Source: Lingula anatina (Eukaryota > Brachiopoda > Lingulata > Lingulida > Lingulidae). Taken from it: a DNA stretch of 64,000 nt. Under the pieces are notes generated by a model. That model made no database searches and was not told where the DNA came from. It saw nothing but the letters and a program-made list of their open reading frames with translations. The position numbers and the translations under genes were made by a program. Shown here one piece after another: positions 1 to 12,632 of the stretch (position 1 is the stretch's first letter; each line of letters begins with the position of its first letter). Location: NCBI RefSeq assembly GCF_001039355.2, contig NW_019775547.1:839637-903636 (forward strand). The letters are read 5' to 3'.

Positions 1-202
1 TTGTATTTTACTTTTTGTGACAAGTTTAATATCATAACAGCAATATGTCATCAGAAAATGATGCACTACTTATGAAAATAGTTATACATTTATGCCCATT
101 GCATAAGATTCAGTATAACCTTATTTGCATTGTTGACAACAGCACATTCTCCAAAAAAGTATTTGTAGACCAACTGTCACTCTGGCAACTGTTTGTTTGC
201 AG

Positions 203-2438
203 TATGAAGGTCGTCCTGCCACCAGAAGTGGTAAGATTATGACCCAGGGGGACCGTCTCAACCAGCTGAAACTCCTACGACAACACCCAAGATCTGCAAC
301 CACAGGGACATTGGCGTGAGTGGATTATTATCATTTAACAGAAGAAGAACTATTAATAAGATTATAATTTCAAATTTTCCCTCTTTTTCATTATTTTAAT
401 TTTTTAATGCAATGAGGATCTTGTTTTCATGTTGATCATAGTCATAAAGTGATGTGAAAGAAAGGGGCAAGTAATGTTAGTGGTAAAAATTATATTTGAT
501 ATCATATGATTAAAAAATGCATATTAATCATGATTGGATATAATAAGATATAATGATTTGATATATATGAATAAAAATATTGAAAATTTGAATGTTTAGA
601 TCTACAGGATTCGTTTCCTTCTTCTCCAGGCTTGATGATGGCAAAGTCCACAAAAGGTCCACCACTCAACCCTTTAGAGTTGTGGCTTCCTCCAAGAGTG
701 CCCAGAGTGTCATGTCACCCATGAAATCATCCAAGATCGCCTCCCATAACCATGCTCACTCCAGTGCGCCCAGTGTGAAACGTGTCACACGACATTCCAC
801 TTCATCTTCTGCAGGAACATCAAGTGTACTTAAGAGGTAGGGAGATGGAAAGTAAAATTACAGTTGTATTCTTTTTTTTTTTTTTTTTCGCTTTTCTTTA
901 GCACAGTGCAAGTCTTTTTTTTTTTCTAAAACTGGTGTTAAATGGAGTAGGCTCTGGTCTGTATTATTTTATGATTTACATAAAGGAAAATTTTTCAGAG
1001 GGGATGATAAAGGAGTTCAAAATCTTGATCCAATGACGTACAGTGCTTGAAGCTGGCTTTCTGCTAAGCTTTTTTTTTCCATGCACAATCCCCTACCCTG
1101 TATTTTTTTGTTTCCTTAGCTTATCCCCCCCAAAATTAGCCCAGACATGAATAAGAAATGACAATTTGATTCATTCTTGTTTTGTGATGATTAAAAAAGA
1201 TATTGTCATTAATTCAGTATGCAAAAATTTTGAGGATGGTTGCATGGTGAATGACTTGAAAGACTGAGGAATGAAAACAAGTTTGCATGAAATAATTTTC
1301 TTATTCGTTGTAGTAGCTAAATATTATCACACCAAACCTTGTCTGTTTGAAGCATAGTGCTATTGTAATGAATTTGAAACACCATAATTGAAATAAAAAT
1401 ATATTTTGACAAACGATTAAAAAAAGTCTTTCAAAAGAATAAACACTAACAATGATAAAAGAGAAAAGACACAAAAATGGACTTTGGCTCAATGAAGACT
1501 TAGTTTGGGAAATCATGATTTACAGAAAACAAGTAAAACATTCAAGGTTTGCTCTCTTAAAAAAACTTTCATTTCTGTCCTGTTGCACATCTTTTTTAAC
1601 ACTTTAACATTATCTATTTTTTTCTCTGTAGCACTGTCTTGTTCTTGGGTGCATGTGTAGCTGGGTTATCTGTTCTGTCAGTATACATTAGTGCGCATGA
1701 GTGAGATTGTTACCTGTGTAAAGGAGAATGTACAGGTATGTGTCTTTGAATGGGGACATTTTGAAATTTGATACCTTAACAATGATTCTAACCCAAAACT
1801 CTTCCATTTGTCTCCTTTTCTCAACAGCACTTCTCGGCTTGCATCAGAATATGCCTCTGATTACCTAAGTTCTAAGGCAAGGGATCTAAATGGTCGAGAA
1901 CCATATTACACCAGATCGAGTGATATCTATAAAAGTACTGGAGATCATTCAAACTCATCTGCAAGTTCTGCATTGAAAAATTATAGGTCTAATTATTCCA
2001 CAGTAAGTGATTCTTGTGTTGTGTAGGCAAGCTGGTGTGAAAGTGTGCAATGTAGTTGAGAATGAAATAAAATACTGGTTTTGGATTTTGATGGGGTTTT
2101 ACCTTTGTTAGACAATGTTATTAATGGCCTGTCTGCTTTCAAAATGTGCATCACAGTTAACCATGATAATGCTTCTGCAACTGCTTGGATGGTAAGGAGC
2201 CACCTAAATTTACTCCTAGACATAGTGGGGTGCTAACCATTACTGCAACATACATACTGTTAAGAAATTGTGGTTCTTGCTTGTCTGATGTGAACTTGAG
2301 TGTGTACTGTAAACAGTTGATTTTAGGACGCAAGTTAACAGGCCTTTTCTAATCAAACTGTAGTCTTTTAAAGATATTATGTATATATTTTTTATTCTTC
2401 TCTTTCAGTCGCTCAGGTCATCATACTCGTCTTACTAG
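203..2438 (+). CDS. 3' exons of an unidentified basic Ser-rich protein with alternative C-termini (5' end outside window)
   Basis: Exons 203-315, 630-836, 1828-2002 and 2409-2438 join in frame with good splice sites (acceptors tttgcag, ttctccag, ctcaacag, ctttcag; donors gtgag, gtaggg, gtaagt). The product is low complexity, rich in Ser, Arg and Lys, with short repeats such as RSSYSSY at its end, and no enzyme domain is visible. The stop is TAG at 2436-2438. A competing terminal exon at 1632-1704 is in the same phase and would instead end the protein in a hydrophobic helix. Upstream exons lie before base 1. I do not recognise the family. A basic Ser-rich tail with an optional C-terminal anchor resembles nuclear-envelope or ER-associated proteins such as LAP2 or VRK2 isoforms, but no diagnostic domain is in view. 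Confidence 0.6.
1632..1704 (+). CDS. Alternative terminal exon coding a C-terminal transmembrane tail
   Basis: After a tttctctgtag acceptor, the phase left by the exon ending at 836 (AG + C) reads Ser, then TVLFLGACVAGLSVLSVYIS, then AHE and a TGA stop at 1702-1704. This is a hydrophobic stretch of about 20 residues at the very C-terminus, as in tail-anchored membrane proteins. It uses the same incoming phase as the exon at 1828, so the two would be alternative, one giving an anchored and one a soluble form. Seen directly: acceptor, phase, helix and stop. Inferred: actual use in transcripts. Confidence 0.5.
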
Positions 2439-4730
2439 AGCCTCTGTACTGAGATGATGGGGGGAAAAGGCGATAAGGACTGTAGTGGAGCACTATGGTG
2501 TAAGCAGACATGACCCTGCATCAAAGGAGTTTTTATAGAATGAGAGGGACAGATATGAACAGATTCTTAGTATCTGTGATACATATATATAGATATACAC
2601 ACACACATGTATTATACTTGACCATTAGTACTTAATTTTATGTCGAGACTTACCCGACTGAAGTCTTGTGTTGAAATGCCAAACATTGTATGTTCTTAGA
2701 CCCTTTTGTAGTGAGTTCCTATTTATACCTCTTGACAATTCATATAACATATGAACCTCTGTAAATAGTAGAGAAGAATCGCAGATAAATCAACTATATA
2801 TCTCATTATGTCCTCTGTTCTATAAGCAGATACAAAGAGTCAATGCCCTTTTTTATTTTTCTTTTGGCATGGCCCTTCACTTACCAGTGCTTATCAAAAT
2901 TGCATGCTTGATGGGGATTCTGAAGAAGAACTTGATATCAAGTTTCCATAGCAGAAGTTGACTGCAAGAGGCCTTGGAATTAGGACATGTCATATTTTAT
3001 TTTGAAAAGAAATGAACATGTCATGGCCTGGGTGACAATTAATTAAGTTGGAATGGAAACCGGTGAACAAGGCTCAGTTTCCAATGAAAGGTTTACTTAA
3101 TGTTTTTTGCATATTTGACTTGGCTAGGGCCATTGGAAATAAAAAATGCCTGTTAGCCTTTGGCAGAAGTGACATGGTATGGCTTTACCTGAACTTTTGA
3201 AGTGCTCAACTTGTAGACTTTTAAGAATTATAGTGTGGTTAGTGACTGAATTGTATTTATTAATGTAGTCTACTTAATTCTTAACCAAATTATATTGTTA
3301 ATCTTGTATAGTGTTAACTTTTTCATGTAAAATGAACCTGTAATGCATTACAAAGCCATTGCTGATCTTACTCATTGTTAACATATAGACCTCTCTACTA
3401 TCACAACTATCAGTTGTTATTATCATATATTGTAAGCAATAACAAATTACGATAAATTTTAAAAAGAGAGTAATCACATCACTTGTATACATTAGGGTGT
3501 TTATTTTTATATTTATGAAAGGATTGTTGTACAAAACATTAAACGTGTAGTCCTTGAATCTCAGATGTAAAAGTCTGATACAGCAAGGGGATTCTTGAGC
3601 ATAGAAGCGTAGTCATTGTTCAAATTCATAGGCACCACTGATTTTTTGATGATCAGTTTAATGTTTACACATTAAGTATATGTATATAATTATGTCCTTT
3701 GGCAAATCGAGTTACATTTATGTAGAGTAGTTGTAAGTCATCCTTGTAGTTTTTAATCATCCTTCAGTGTTTTATGAATCAAGGCAGCTTGGGCAGCATT
3801 TTTTACAGGCATTCTGATCATGAACAGGTATGTTTTGTACTACTATTATTAAATCTTTTGGCTTGATAATTTAACTAGGACTGTTAAAGTTGTTTGTGAA
3901 ATTAATACTAAAATGAATGATAAAACATCATTTAGCATCTAAGGGAATCCCATTAAAATCATTATGACCACATTTGGGTGTGTGTATTAATATGCTGTGC
4001 TGACTGGCTTATAAGAATCGACTGTACTATTTAGATTGGAATGAAATTTGAACAGCTTGCTTTAGCATACATAGCATTACTACACAGTGCATTTAAATCT
4101 CATTCCACCCTTATGCCCTTGCTCAGTGCAGATTTTGATATACAAATAACCAAGTCCAGGTGTCCGTTTTGGTCTTAATTCATTTTATTGCACTCTTAGG
4201 TTTTTTATATATTGGTTGATATATTTGTAGTGAGCTGTTTGTTTCAGAGGAATGTTTTTTGGAGCATTTTACTTTTGTAGACTTTGCTATACAAACCACA
4301 TTTTAACCTCTGTTTAGTTTTAAACACACAATAAGGTATCCAATTGTTTTTCTTGCATGACACTTTTTAAAGGTCATCACACACACACATAAAAAAGTTT
4401 CAATATTTAAAGCGAGATACTTTTTCCTGGTTTGAATAGTTTTTCTATGGTATGAACCAGGAAACTTGTGGCATGCATATTGTCACCTTAGTTATGGAAA
4501 AGACTTTCATGCTTTTTATCATCAAAGTGTGTTCAGAAAATGATCATTTGTTGAGAAAAAAAAACTGTGCTAGTTACCAAGATGTAAAAACTAGTCCCAC
4601 CAGTAGATTTATGCATACAGTGGTCCACCTGTTACAAATTATATGTATTTAGGAATTAACTGTTTTGAAGTGGGTTGATCTGATGAATTGTGCAGGATCC
4701 TCCAGGAAAAAAAAGCTAAATGGCAATAAA
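2439..4730 (+). other. Probable long 3' UTR with poly(A) signal
   Basis: No coding exon is visible between the TAG at 2436-2438 and the convergent PIGB gene. A canonical AATAAA lies at 4725-4730. Transcription could end earlier; no other strong signal was chosen. Confidence 0.35.
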
Positions 4731-5261
4731 CTGCTTCTACGGCAATATTTGTTCTTTTTTGTTTTTAATTAAGCTTTTTGTACTGTTGGTGACAAAATTA
4801 TCTAAATCTTTAAAGCAGGCCATCTGAGACGCACATAAAACTTGAGATAATGTGTTAAAAAAACCAAAAGAAAAAAAAAACGTTGGAAACTGTATATGTT
4901 GAGAATCTGCATGGTGTTAAATTGGGGAAATCCAGATTGCATTCATGTGAAATTTTACTGCAGGTTTTGCAAAGTTCAAAAAAACATTATCCAATCCAAG
5001 CTAAGAATCCACAACTCTTGTAATTTTACCCTGATTAAAAACTACAAAATATTACACAAAGACCTATACTAAAAAAAATCCAAGAAGTATTGTTAAAGCA
5101 ATTCATGATGAAAGGAGATAAAAATTCACTTGTGTAAAAAAATACCATAACGAAAAAATAAATAAATAGAAATGACTAGATTACCAACAATTAAAATATT
5201 TCAAAACTTGTAAATCAAGTGTCCAAAATAATAGAACTGACATTGTACTTGGGAAAAAATA

Positions 5262-8200
5262 TTAGTATTTCCTACACTTCACATTCACATGACTCGAAAC
5301 TCTCCCTTCTGGAAAATGTGTGTGAAAAAATCGCCCACAGTCTCTGTAATGCTGCCTTGTTAAGAACACGTCCAGTTTCTGGTGCAACTCGCTGAACATC
5401 ACAACATGGGTGGGTAAAGAGGAGTTTTTGTCAAGATATTCTGTTTTCCACCACTCCTTCGGGTTCTGATAAAATATATCGGCTTCATCAAGGTAGTTGG
5501 GAATGTTTTGCAGGTTGGGCTCACAGGTGAGAAAATTCAAGGTCACATTTACATGTATGTAGCTGAAATAGAAACAAAACCTGTTTTTTTTTCAGCTTCA
5601 CATGAATAAATAAAGAAATAAGGTTGCCATTTACAAGACATCTTAAAACACCCAATAATTTTTGTCTTATTCCTAAATGTTTTAAACAAGAAGATTGTAG
5701 CGGAGATACAAACTTTCAATCAACATACCTAATCAAAAAAAAATAATAATACAAATAATTATATCTCTGTTAATCACATACAACTCTTACCTGTAGAATG
5801 GTGTGGAATGACAGGGCATCAAGAATAGGGCATCCAGGTGGTCCACTTTTCTGGAGGAATCATACACAAATTTCATAACATCCACGGTTCCTTTCTGGTG
5901 TATCAGGCCAGTGTACAGGGCTATAGGCAGATTAAAGACCAACAGGAATAAAGTGATTGCCTTAGCAATGTAAGCTCTGGTGGGGCCTTTTTTGTGAGTA
6001 CAACTACCAAGCTTTGCTGGTTCCTCCTCTGAGTATGGCTCTACAGAATTTGCACCATTCTTTTCAGAATCTTTGCATATATGTTTATCATCTAAGGATT
6101 TTACTTCATCTCCAGAAGTTTCTGGTCTGGTTTTTCCCACAGATTCCTCTTTGTTAGATTTTTCTGCTCTCTCCTCCTCTTCCTTCCTCAGTTTGCTTCC
6201 CATTCCAATATCACTATCATCCCTACTACTATATCCTGTACTGCTATATCCAGTACTAGTGTCTTCCATTACTGCAGCAGTCCCACCCTCATTCTCCCCT
6301 ATTGATAAATCAGATACGTCTTTGGCAAGAAAAGAATTGGGATCCATTTTTGCTTTTTCTGCAGCTTCTTTATTTGCCTGCGCTTTCACCTTCTTTTTCT
6401 TTTCTTTTCGAGATTTAAGCACCACTGGCAGGCAGAGCTGGTGCAGGCATATTCCACAATAGTGCATAGCAAGGGGTAATACTGGATAGATGAACCGGAA
6501 CTCCTTGTGGGAAAGGAAACTAAAAGACCAATTAATCATTTATTGAACACTCAATGTAACCACATCCAAGTTTTGAAAAGAGAAAATAAAAATGACAAAC
6601 TAAAGTCCAAAACTGAAAATCCGTCAAATGATCCACAGATGTTTGTTTTGTGAAAAAAATTGCTACTGTACATCAAAATCAAAAAAATTTCCATAAAATG
6701 ACAAAGTATACTTACCTATAAATAATTAATGTCCAGAGTAACAAATAAAACAGTCGTTTATCTCTGGCCTTCCATACCCCTATCACAAAAGGTACAATAT
6801 GTGGTCCAATAATGGCAGGAAACCCTTGAGTGAAGTACCAATGAAAGGGATGAGAGCCATAGAAAGACCCCATATTGTTAATGACATTAAACTGGAGAAA
6901 ATTGTATTGCACCATAGTCCACTTGCCGTAGAAGTTGCCATCTATCAAAAGAGACAAGCCTAGACCACAGACCCTGAAACAACCCATAATATAAGAACAG
7001 GTTTACATGTATTTAAATGACCTGATTTCAAAGATAACCTGCATGTAAACTTTTAAAACATCATACTTAGTACTTTTTGCAATGATCAATGCATGTGGTT
7101 TTAAATACACTTCAGCTGCCTTAACTCACTAATTTACTTCTGCTTGGTTAGGGAAGCAAAAAATTAACTGTCCACCATTTCCCGACACCTACCCCACTAA
7201 TATGTAGGTTTTCAAAACATCAACTAGAGATTGTTGTTTCCTCCACAGATGCCAGGCAACCATGGGCACCCACATGATGGCAGCAGTTGGGCGGATGATC
7301 ACTGCTGCTACCACCAAGCTCACAAACTTCCATAATGGTGGACTGAAGAAAAAAAAGTGATCAGAACACTACAGACAGTAATGAAGTACTGTGCTATTAT
7401 GCCACTCTTATATACTGATGTACGTATGTTACTCAAACAATATGACAAGAATCTAAGCAGGCCTCATTTCAATGTCTAGTTGTTTAACTTGTTAAACTTG
7501 CACAGCAAAATTTGCATTTCCGTTCATTTTAAAATAATAAATTTCAATATCCCGATAAAACATCCTTTAAAATCTCAGTTTGCATTTTGAAATTAATCCT
7601 TTTTATATTTCCACCTTTATTCCCATAAATTCCTAAAATAATCCACTGAATCCTTAGAGAAAACAGACTCCTACCTTATTCGCCCGGGCCATGGGTAGTG
7701 GGACAACGCCACCGTGGTCAGTACAGCCTCGGCAGAGTTGGTCAGGGTACGAGTACAGCAGTAAAATGTGAACCAGGACAAGAGTTGTGACAGCAGAGCC
7801 CACTGTGCTGTGGCTTTATCACACAGATGATTGGAAAGTTTGAACAGATGGTAGTCACCAATGGCAGCAAATACAGCTTGTAGTAACCTGGGGAGCTTTA
7901 TCTAGAAGTAGTGCAACATGAACTCCAAACATCAATAATGTTAAGGTAATTTTCTACAGCATTATTACATTTGTACTTTTAACAAGAGATGGATACCATT
8001 ATATTTAATCCTGAAAATGTCACTTGCAACATCATTGTACTATGCTACACAGATGGTGAGATCAGTACAGAAAGCTGTTTTTAACAACTACGTATCAGGC
8101 TGAATGCATACTTACTAACAGCGACCTATGGTCCAAATGAAAGAGCGCCAAAACTTTATACAAAGCAGCAAAGATGAGTGGGTAAGTGTAGCCTCGGAGG

Positions 8201-8398
8201 CCTTCCTTCCATTCCCAAGTCAAGAGACCATAAGTATAATGTCAAGGAGAACCAACTTAATTTAAAAACTTAATTAAAAATGAATATGCACCTCTGCCAA
8301 AACTGACACATTCCAATTTCCCTGTAATTTGTAGCATACTATAAACTGCTTACATCAAAGGGGCCAACACGAAAATCAAATTTTGAAAAGTCACATTT

Positions 8399-8438
<40 letters not shown>

Positions 8439-9015
8439 TTACTCAACTTGAAATTCTGATTTCAATACTTGAATACAATTTTTTTAAGGATATCCAAAGA
8501 CCATGTTGTGTGCCACCTCCACTGACTGATAATATTCGTCAGGAACAAAGTACGTCTGCACCAGGGTTGCATTAAATATCCTGAACAGCAACAGACCTAC
8601 AATGCAATATCATAATGAATTAAGTAGCTGTTACTTGCAGTGATGCCTTACATCTCTAAAAATGTAGCACATAAACATGACTTAATGTTTTTACTTTAAT
8701 TTACTAAACAAATCCAATATAAGTCTTACTCAACTTGCTCTTTATCTTGTTATGTTTTTAAATTTCTTTATAAATTTGAGTAGCATCTTTAATTTTCAAA
8801 TGGCAAATACCTGTAAAAAGTGTTTTCTTAGAAGAAATAGCTCTCTGTAACATGGAGAATGTCCTTGGGCCATCAGCTAATGGGAGCTCACTGATTTCTT
8901 CTTCTTCAACAATAGTGGAAACAATTCTTTTTACTGGTGGAGCAGAACTGTCATGGTCACCTCTTGTTTTCCTCCTTTTTCGCAGAGTGGATATACCGTT
9001 ACCTGGCTTCCCCAT
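5262..9015 (-). CDS. PIGB: GPI mannosyltransferase 3 (PIG-B), GT22 family
   Basis: This ER multi-pass enzyme adds the third mannose to the GPI anchor precursor, using dolichol-phosphate mannose. Coding exons on the minus strand are 9015-8811, 8596-8494, 8233-8116, 7901-7675, 7342-7193, 6973-6716, 6519-5791 and 5562-5262. They sum to 2091 nt (696 aa) with every junction in frame. Family signatures are the luminal acidic VPDEYYQS motif near residue 85, [14 protein letters not shown] after the second intron, [33 protein letters not shown] and the terminal [10 protein letters not shown]. The start ATG at 9015 follows an in-frame stop and possibly an acceptor (ccaaatag), so a 5' non-coding exon upstream is likely. 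Human PIGB is about 554 aa; the excess is a charged insertion at about residues 390-535, coded inside the exon 6519-5791. Exon 2 to 3 is joined by an AT-AC intron. Confidence 0.95.
8234..8493 (-). other. PIGB: AT-AC (U12-type) intron in PIGB
   Basis: On the minus strand the exon ends ...GTCTTTGG and the intron begins ATATCCTTA, matching the U12-type AT-AC donor. Near the 3' end lies TTCTCCTTGAC, close to the U12 branch-site consensus, with its A at 8242, and the intron ends AC at 8235-8234. Joining 8494 to 8233 gives [10 protein letters not shown], matching the conserved PIG-B sequence. No GT-AG alternative preserves it. The 260-nt intron also holds a TA microsatellite at about 8407-8434. Confidence 0.85.
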
Positions 9016-9289
9016 CTCAAATATGTCATGGGAATATCTATTTGGCCAAAGAGAATGCACTATTATTACTTATTTGTGGAAATGATATTTAGGTCAACTT
9101 AATTGCCTGTGCATTGTAACACTTTTTCATTTCTTATATAATTTACTAAGTACTACATGATGTATGAAGGGCAACAGTACAGAAAATAAGAAAAAAAAGG
9201 AATGCTAAAAAAAGTCTCAATAGACACCCTTTGCATGTTACATCATTTGCCACGTTGACTAGGTACAATTAATCATATGCCCACTTCTA

Positions 9290-9900
9290 ACTCTATTTAT
9301 TTATTACTTTTATTTATTTATTATCACCTCAAGGGTGAAAGACATAAAAGAGTACAAGCATAAAAAGCACATAATTTACATAATAAAACCATTCTAATAA
9401 TATACATAATAAAATCATTCTAAAATATGGTCAGGTCTATGGTACTATTGGACAGAGGAGAAACAAAAATTATTAAAATTTTGAGAGCTTTAATTAAAAG
9501 TTGCACCATTTAATATTCAAAAGCATCCCCATTATATCCTGGACAGTTTATCAAAAATGTAGTACTGTCTCTTAGGCCAGAAGATAGAGTGTACCGGGTA
9601 AGAGTTGAGTAAAATGACTTAACAGAGTTGACATTAATGGTAAAAAACAGACCACTTGATCGATATGACCTGTAAGAAAAGACCTAGCTAACTGACCTCA
9701 TACAAAATCGTGGTAGAGAGCATCGGTGGATCATACTCTTTTGAACAACGATACTGTTGATATAGTGTAAGTGACACCATGACCACACTTATGAATAGCT
9801 TATGCTTGTAAAATGTATGAGATCTAGGGCCAAGGCCCATAAAATATGTAATTTGTTTTTGTAGTTTATCGATGGTCTTTAGATGCATGGATGTAGTTCA
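9290..9900 (-). mobile_element. Degenerate 3' fragment of a non-LTR retrotransposon (LINE)
   Basis: Read on the minus strand, 9888-9688 encodes a decayed stretch with KLQKQITYFMGLGPRSHTF, which resembles the C-terminal region of Jockey-superfamily LINE ORF2 proteins (LQK...RSH motif). Further downstream in minus orientation the sequence ends in a T/A-rich tail of TTTA units at about 9290-9330. Frames are broken, so this is a dead fragment. It lies in the 5' flank or first intron of PIGB. Family assignment is from memory of the motif and is tentative. Confidence 0.4.
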
Positions 9901-10593
9901 TAAGACATTAAGACCATAAGACCAAGTGCACAAAAGGTCAAAAAATATAATTATGTAATTATAATTATATAATATAATAATTTCATTTTGAAAAATTCCT
10001 GTTCAGAACATATTACCTTGTTCAAAACAACTGTTAATGATCTTTTTTGTGAAAAAAAATTATAATGAGTATATGCCTTGGGATCAATGCCAAAATCGAT
10101 AAAGCATCCCCTACATAATGAACATATTTCATGTTGAAATAACATGACAGGTAAAGCAAAGAGGACCAGCAAATCAATAGTTGAACAATATTGAAGACAG
10201 GTATAAATTATTTCATGCTTATTAATATGTGTGCGTTTAAAATACAATTTTCTGCTAACAGTTATATAATTTCTGTAGAAAGTGAATTAAGACATATTTA
10301 CAAAGTGGAAAGCAAAGCCAAAAAATCAATAAGTTTGTTGCAATACATCTTCATGTGAAAGAGGTTTTTCATTATCTTAAACTGCACCTCAACTGTTAGA
10401 GTACTTACCAAACTTTCACTTCATTCTCTGCGCTTTAACGTTTGAATAATTTTGCGAAATGAGAGAAATATCTTTTCAAACGTTGAGACCTATCCATTTG
10501 TTTACAACAATTTCTACACAACAAAGAGCAAACGATTACATTCGATAACAATCTCAAGAGGAGCCTAAACAGAGGTTTCAGTTAAAGGCTGTA

Positions 10594-10800
10594 TTCCCAG
10601 AGCTTTTAGAACGATCTATCCCCGCGGGGAGTCTCTCAAGATTACTGTCAGATAATCCGGCTTAAATGTCCGTCCCGCCAACTACAAGCTGTAAGGGGGT
10701 AATTAACTTTCGTGTCCGCTCGGCTGACAGCTATTTAACGTGAACCCCTAGGGAGTTAGGTCGATCTAAAGTAGATCGATCTAATCTCTGGAAATGGGGT
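10594..10800. mobile_element. MITE-like TIR element, family D copy 1
   Basis: An element of about 207 bp begins ttcccagagcttttagaac and ends gatcgatctaatctctggaa. Its termini are inverted repeats of the type CCAGAG..TTAGATCGATCTA. A clearly related copy in opposite orientation lies at 63638-63852, sharing blocks such as GACCTAACTCCCT, GGGTTCACG, GTCAGCCGAGC and CCCCCTTACAGCTT. It has no coding capacity. Size, TIRs and dispersal suggest a non-autonomous DNA transposon. Confidence 0.65.
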
Positions 10801-11217
10801 CAAAGTGTTTCAAAAGTGTATTGGCTCAGCCGTGATTTTATTAAAGTTAAAACTACTCACGCCATAAAACTACTTATTTTGTTAGAAACAACTATAAAGT
10901 ATTTTGTAAAACAAACACAAATGTTGTCACAATAAACTAAAGTGAATATACTAAAAACGGTTATTATTAACACGTTAACTTGTAACTTGAAGAATAATGG
11001 AGAAATTTTATGACAAAGAATTTCTCAGGCACATCATTTGTGCCTGAGATATAGTCAACATGTGTTAAAAAATCATTTGAAAGATTTTCATGTTTAGGAC
11101 AATAAAACTTTTGTAAAGTTGAAAATCTATTAAGATTAAGATAAGAGTTTATTCAGTCATTAATATATAAATATAAAATTCATATAAAACGGAAATTGGA
11201 CTGCTATTCGGGTTACA

Positions 11218-12632
11218 AATTATAAATAAATAAATTATAAATAAATAAATTATAAATTTCCATTTTTGTTGTTAAAATAAGACACAGCAGATGGGTAAAA
11301 ACTCTTTAAAAACCTTTTAGATCCCTTAAAAGTTAAAAGCCTGCAGTTGCTCGGTAAAAATTTAAAAAGCCCATGTGCGGGGTGGGTATAGTCAGACATG
11401 ATTGTTTTTGTTACTGATCTATTAGTATAGATGGCACCTAGAGAGGGGAGTTCCAGACAGATGATTTTGCCGCACGTTGATGTGACCATATCTAGACGCT
11501 TGCGTTCTTCTACAGTGGCCCGCCCATACCATACTATGATTGCAAATGTTAATATACTTTCTATAACGCATTTGTAAAAGTTTGCTAAAATCATTTCATT
11601 TGAAGTAATATCCTTCAACTTTCTTAAAAAATATACCCTTTGCCTCGCTTTTTTTTTTAACTGTTTGTCTGTGTGGTCCTTCCATGTAAGTGAGCTATTG
11701 AATTCTACCCCCAGCAGTCTAAAATTGGCTACTTACTTTACTGCAGTGCCACTGATATGAATGGGTTCTTTCACATTTCTATTCTTTCTGAAGTCAACAA
11801 TCATTTCCTTAGTCTTCTCTACATTCAGTAACAAATCGTTGTCTTTACACCATTGCGCATGTACAACTGAGTTGACATCGTTTCTATACCAGGTCTCATC
11901 ATTATCACTTATTAAGCCAATAAAAGTGGTGTCGTCTGCAAACTTCACGATGCAATTACTCTCATGAGATGAAACACAATCATACGTGAACAAGCTGTAC
12001 AGACATGGTGACAGAACACAACCCTGAGGCGCACCTGTATTTAAAACCACAATATCAGAAGTACTTGTACCCACTTTCACAGCTTGTCTCCTGTCTAATA
12101 AAAAATCTAAAACCCAACTGCATAACTCGTTTAAAAGCTTAGCATAAAGTTTTTGTCGAATAATGGTATTAAAAGCCGAGCTGTAGTCTATAAATAAGAT
12201 CCTTGCGTATGTGTTTTTCTTATCTGCGTGTTCTAAAATGTTGTGTATGCACATACTAAGAGCGTCATCTACGCTTCTATTGCGTCTATATGCAAACTGA
12301 AAGGGATCAAGTGCATCTGGTACAATGGTTTTAATATACGACAGAACAAGTTTCTCTAGAATTTTCATTGGAACTGGGGTCAACGCAACCGGACGGAGAT
12401 CGTTTAGGCAAGAAACTGTTTTGGACTTCGGCACAGGAATGATAGTAGCTGTCTTCCATGCCCGCGGAACTCGTTGGGAAAGCAGCGATAGATTGTAAAT
12501 ATCCGTGAATACATGTGCCAGTTGTGGTGCACATGTCTTTAGAAGCCTTGGCGAAATACCATCTGGTCCAGATGACTGAACCTGCCATTTCTGAACATTT
12601 CTAAAATGGGTTTGCAGAAATTTTTCTGGGGA
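11218..12632 (-). mobile_element. 5'-truncated LINE with reverse transcriptase (CR1/L2/Rex1-like, Jockey superfamily)
   Basis: The minus-strand reading frame from about 12610 to 11250 encodes most of an RT domain: SSGPDGISPRLLK, LNDLRPVALTP, the RT block FIDYSSAFN, GAPQGCVLSP, the catalytic FADDTT and the downstream thumb region. The frame is interrupted by a single in-frame TAA at 11735-11733 (after ISGTAVK) and then continues in the same frame to a stop near 11250. Endonuclease and the N-terminal ORF2 part are missing, so the copy is 5'-truncated. The 3' end carries tandem TATAAATAAATAAAT units at about 11218-11258, the short-repeat tail typical of these LINEs. It lies in intergenic DNA. 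Confidence 0.85.

Noticed and set aside
6073-6462. 129-codon plus-strand open frame inside the PIGB exon
   Set aside because: Antisense shadow of the Lys/Glu/Ser-rich insertion; low-complexity Ser/Phe product with no domain.
9060-9060. PIGB start at 9060
   Set aside because: The codon is GTG and an in-frame stop lies just upstream; ATG at 9015 is the supported start.
12331-12588. 85-codon minus-strand frame next to the LINE
   Set aside because: Out-of-frame shadow; the correct RT frame reads through the same bases as SSGPDGISPRLLK.
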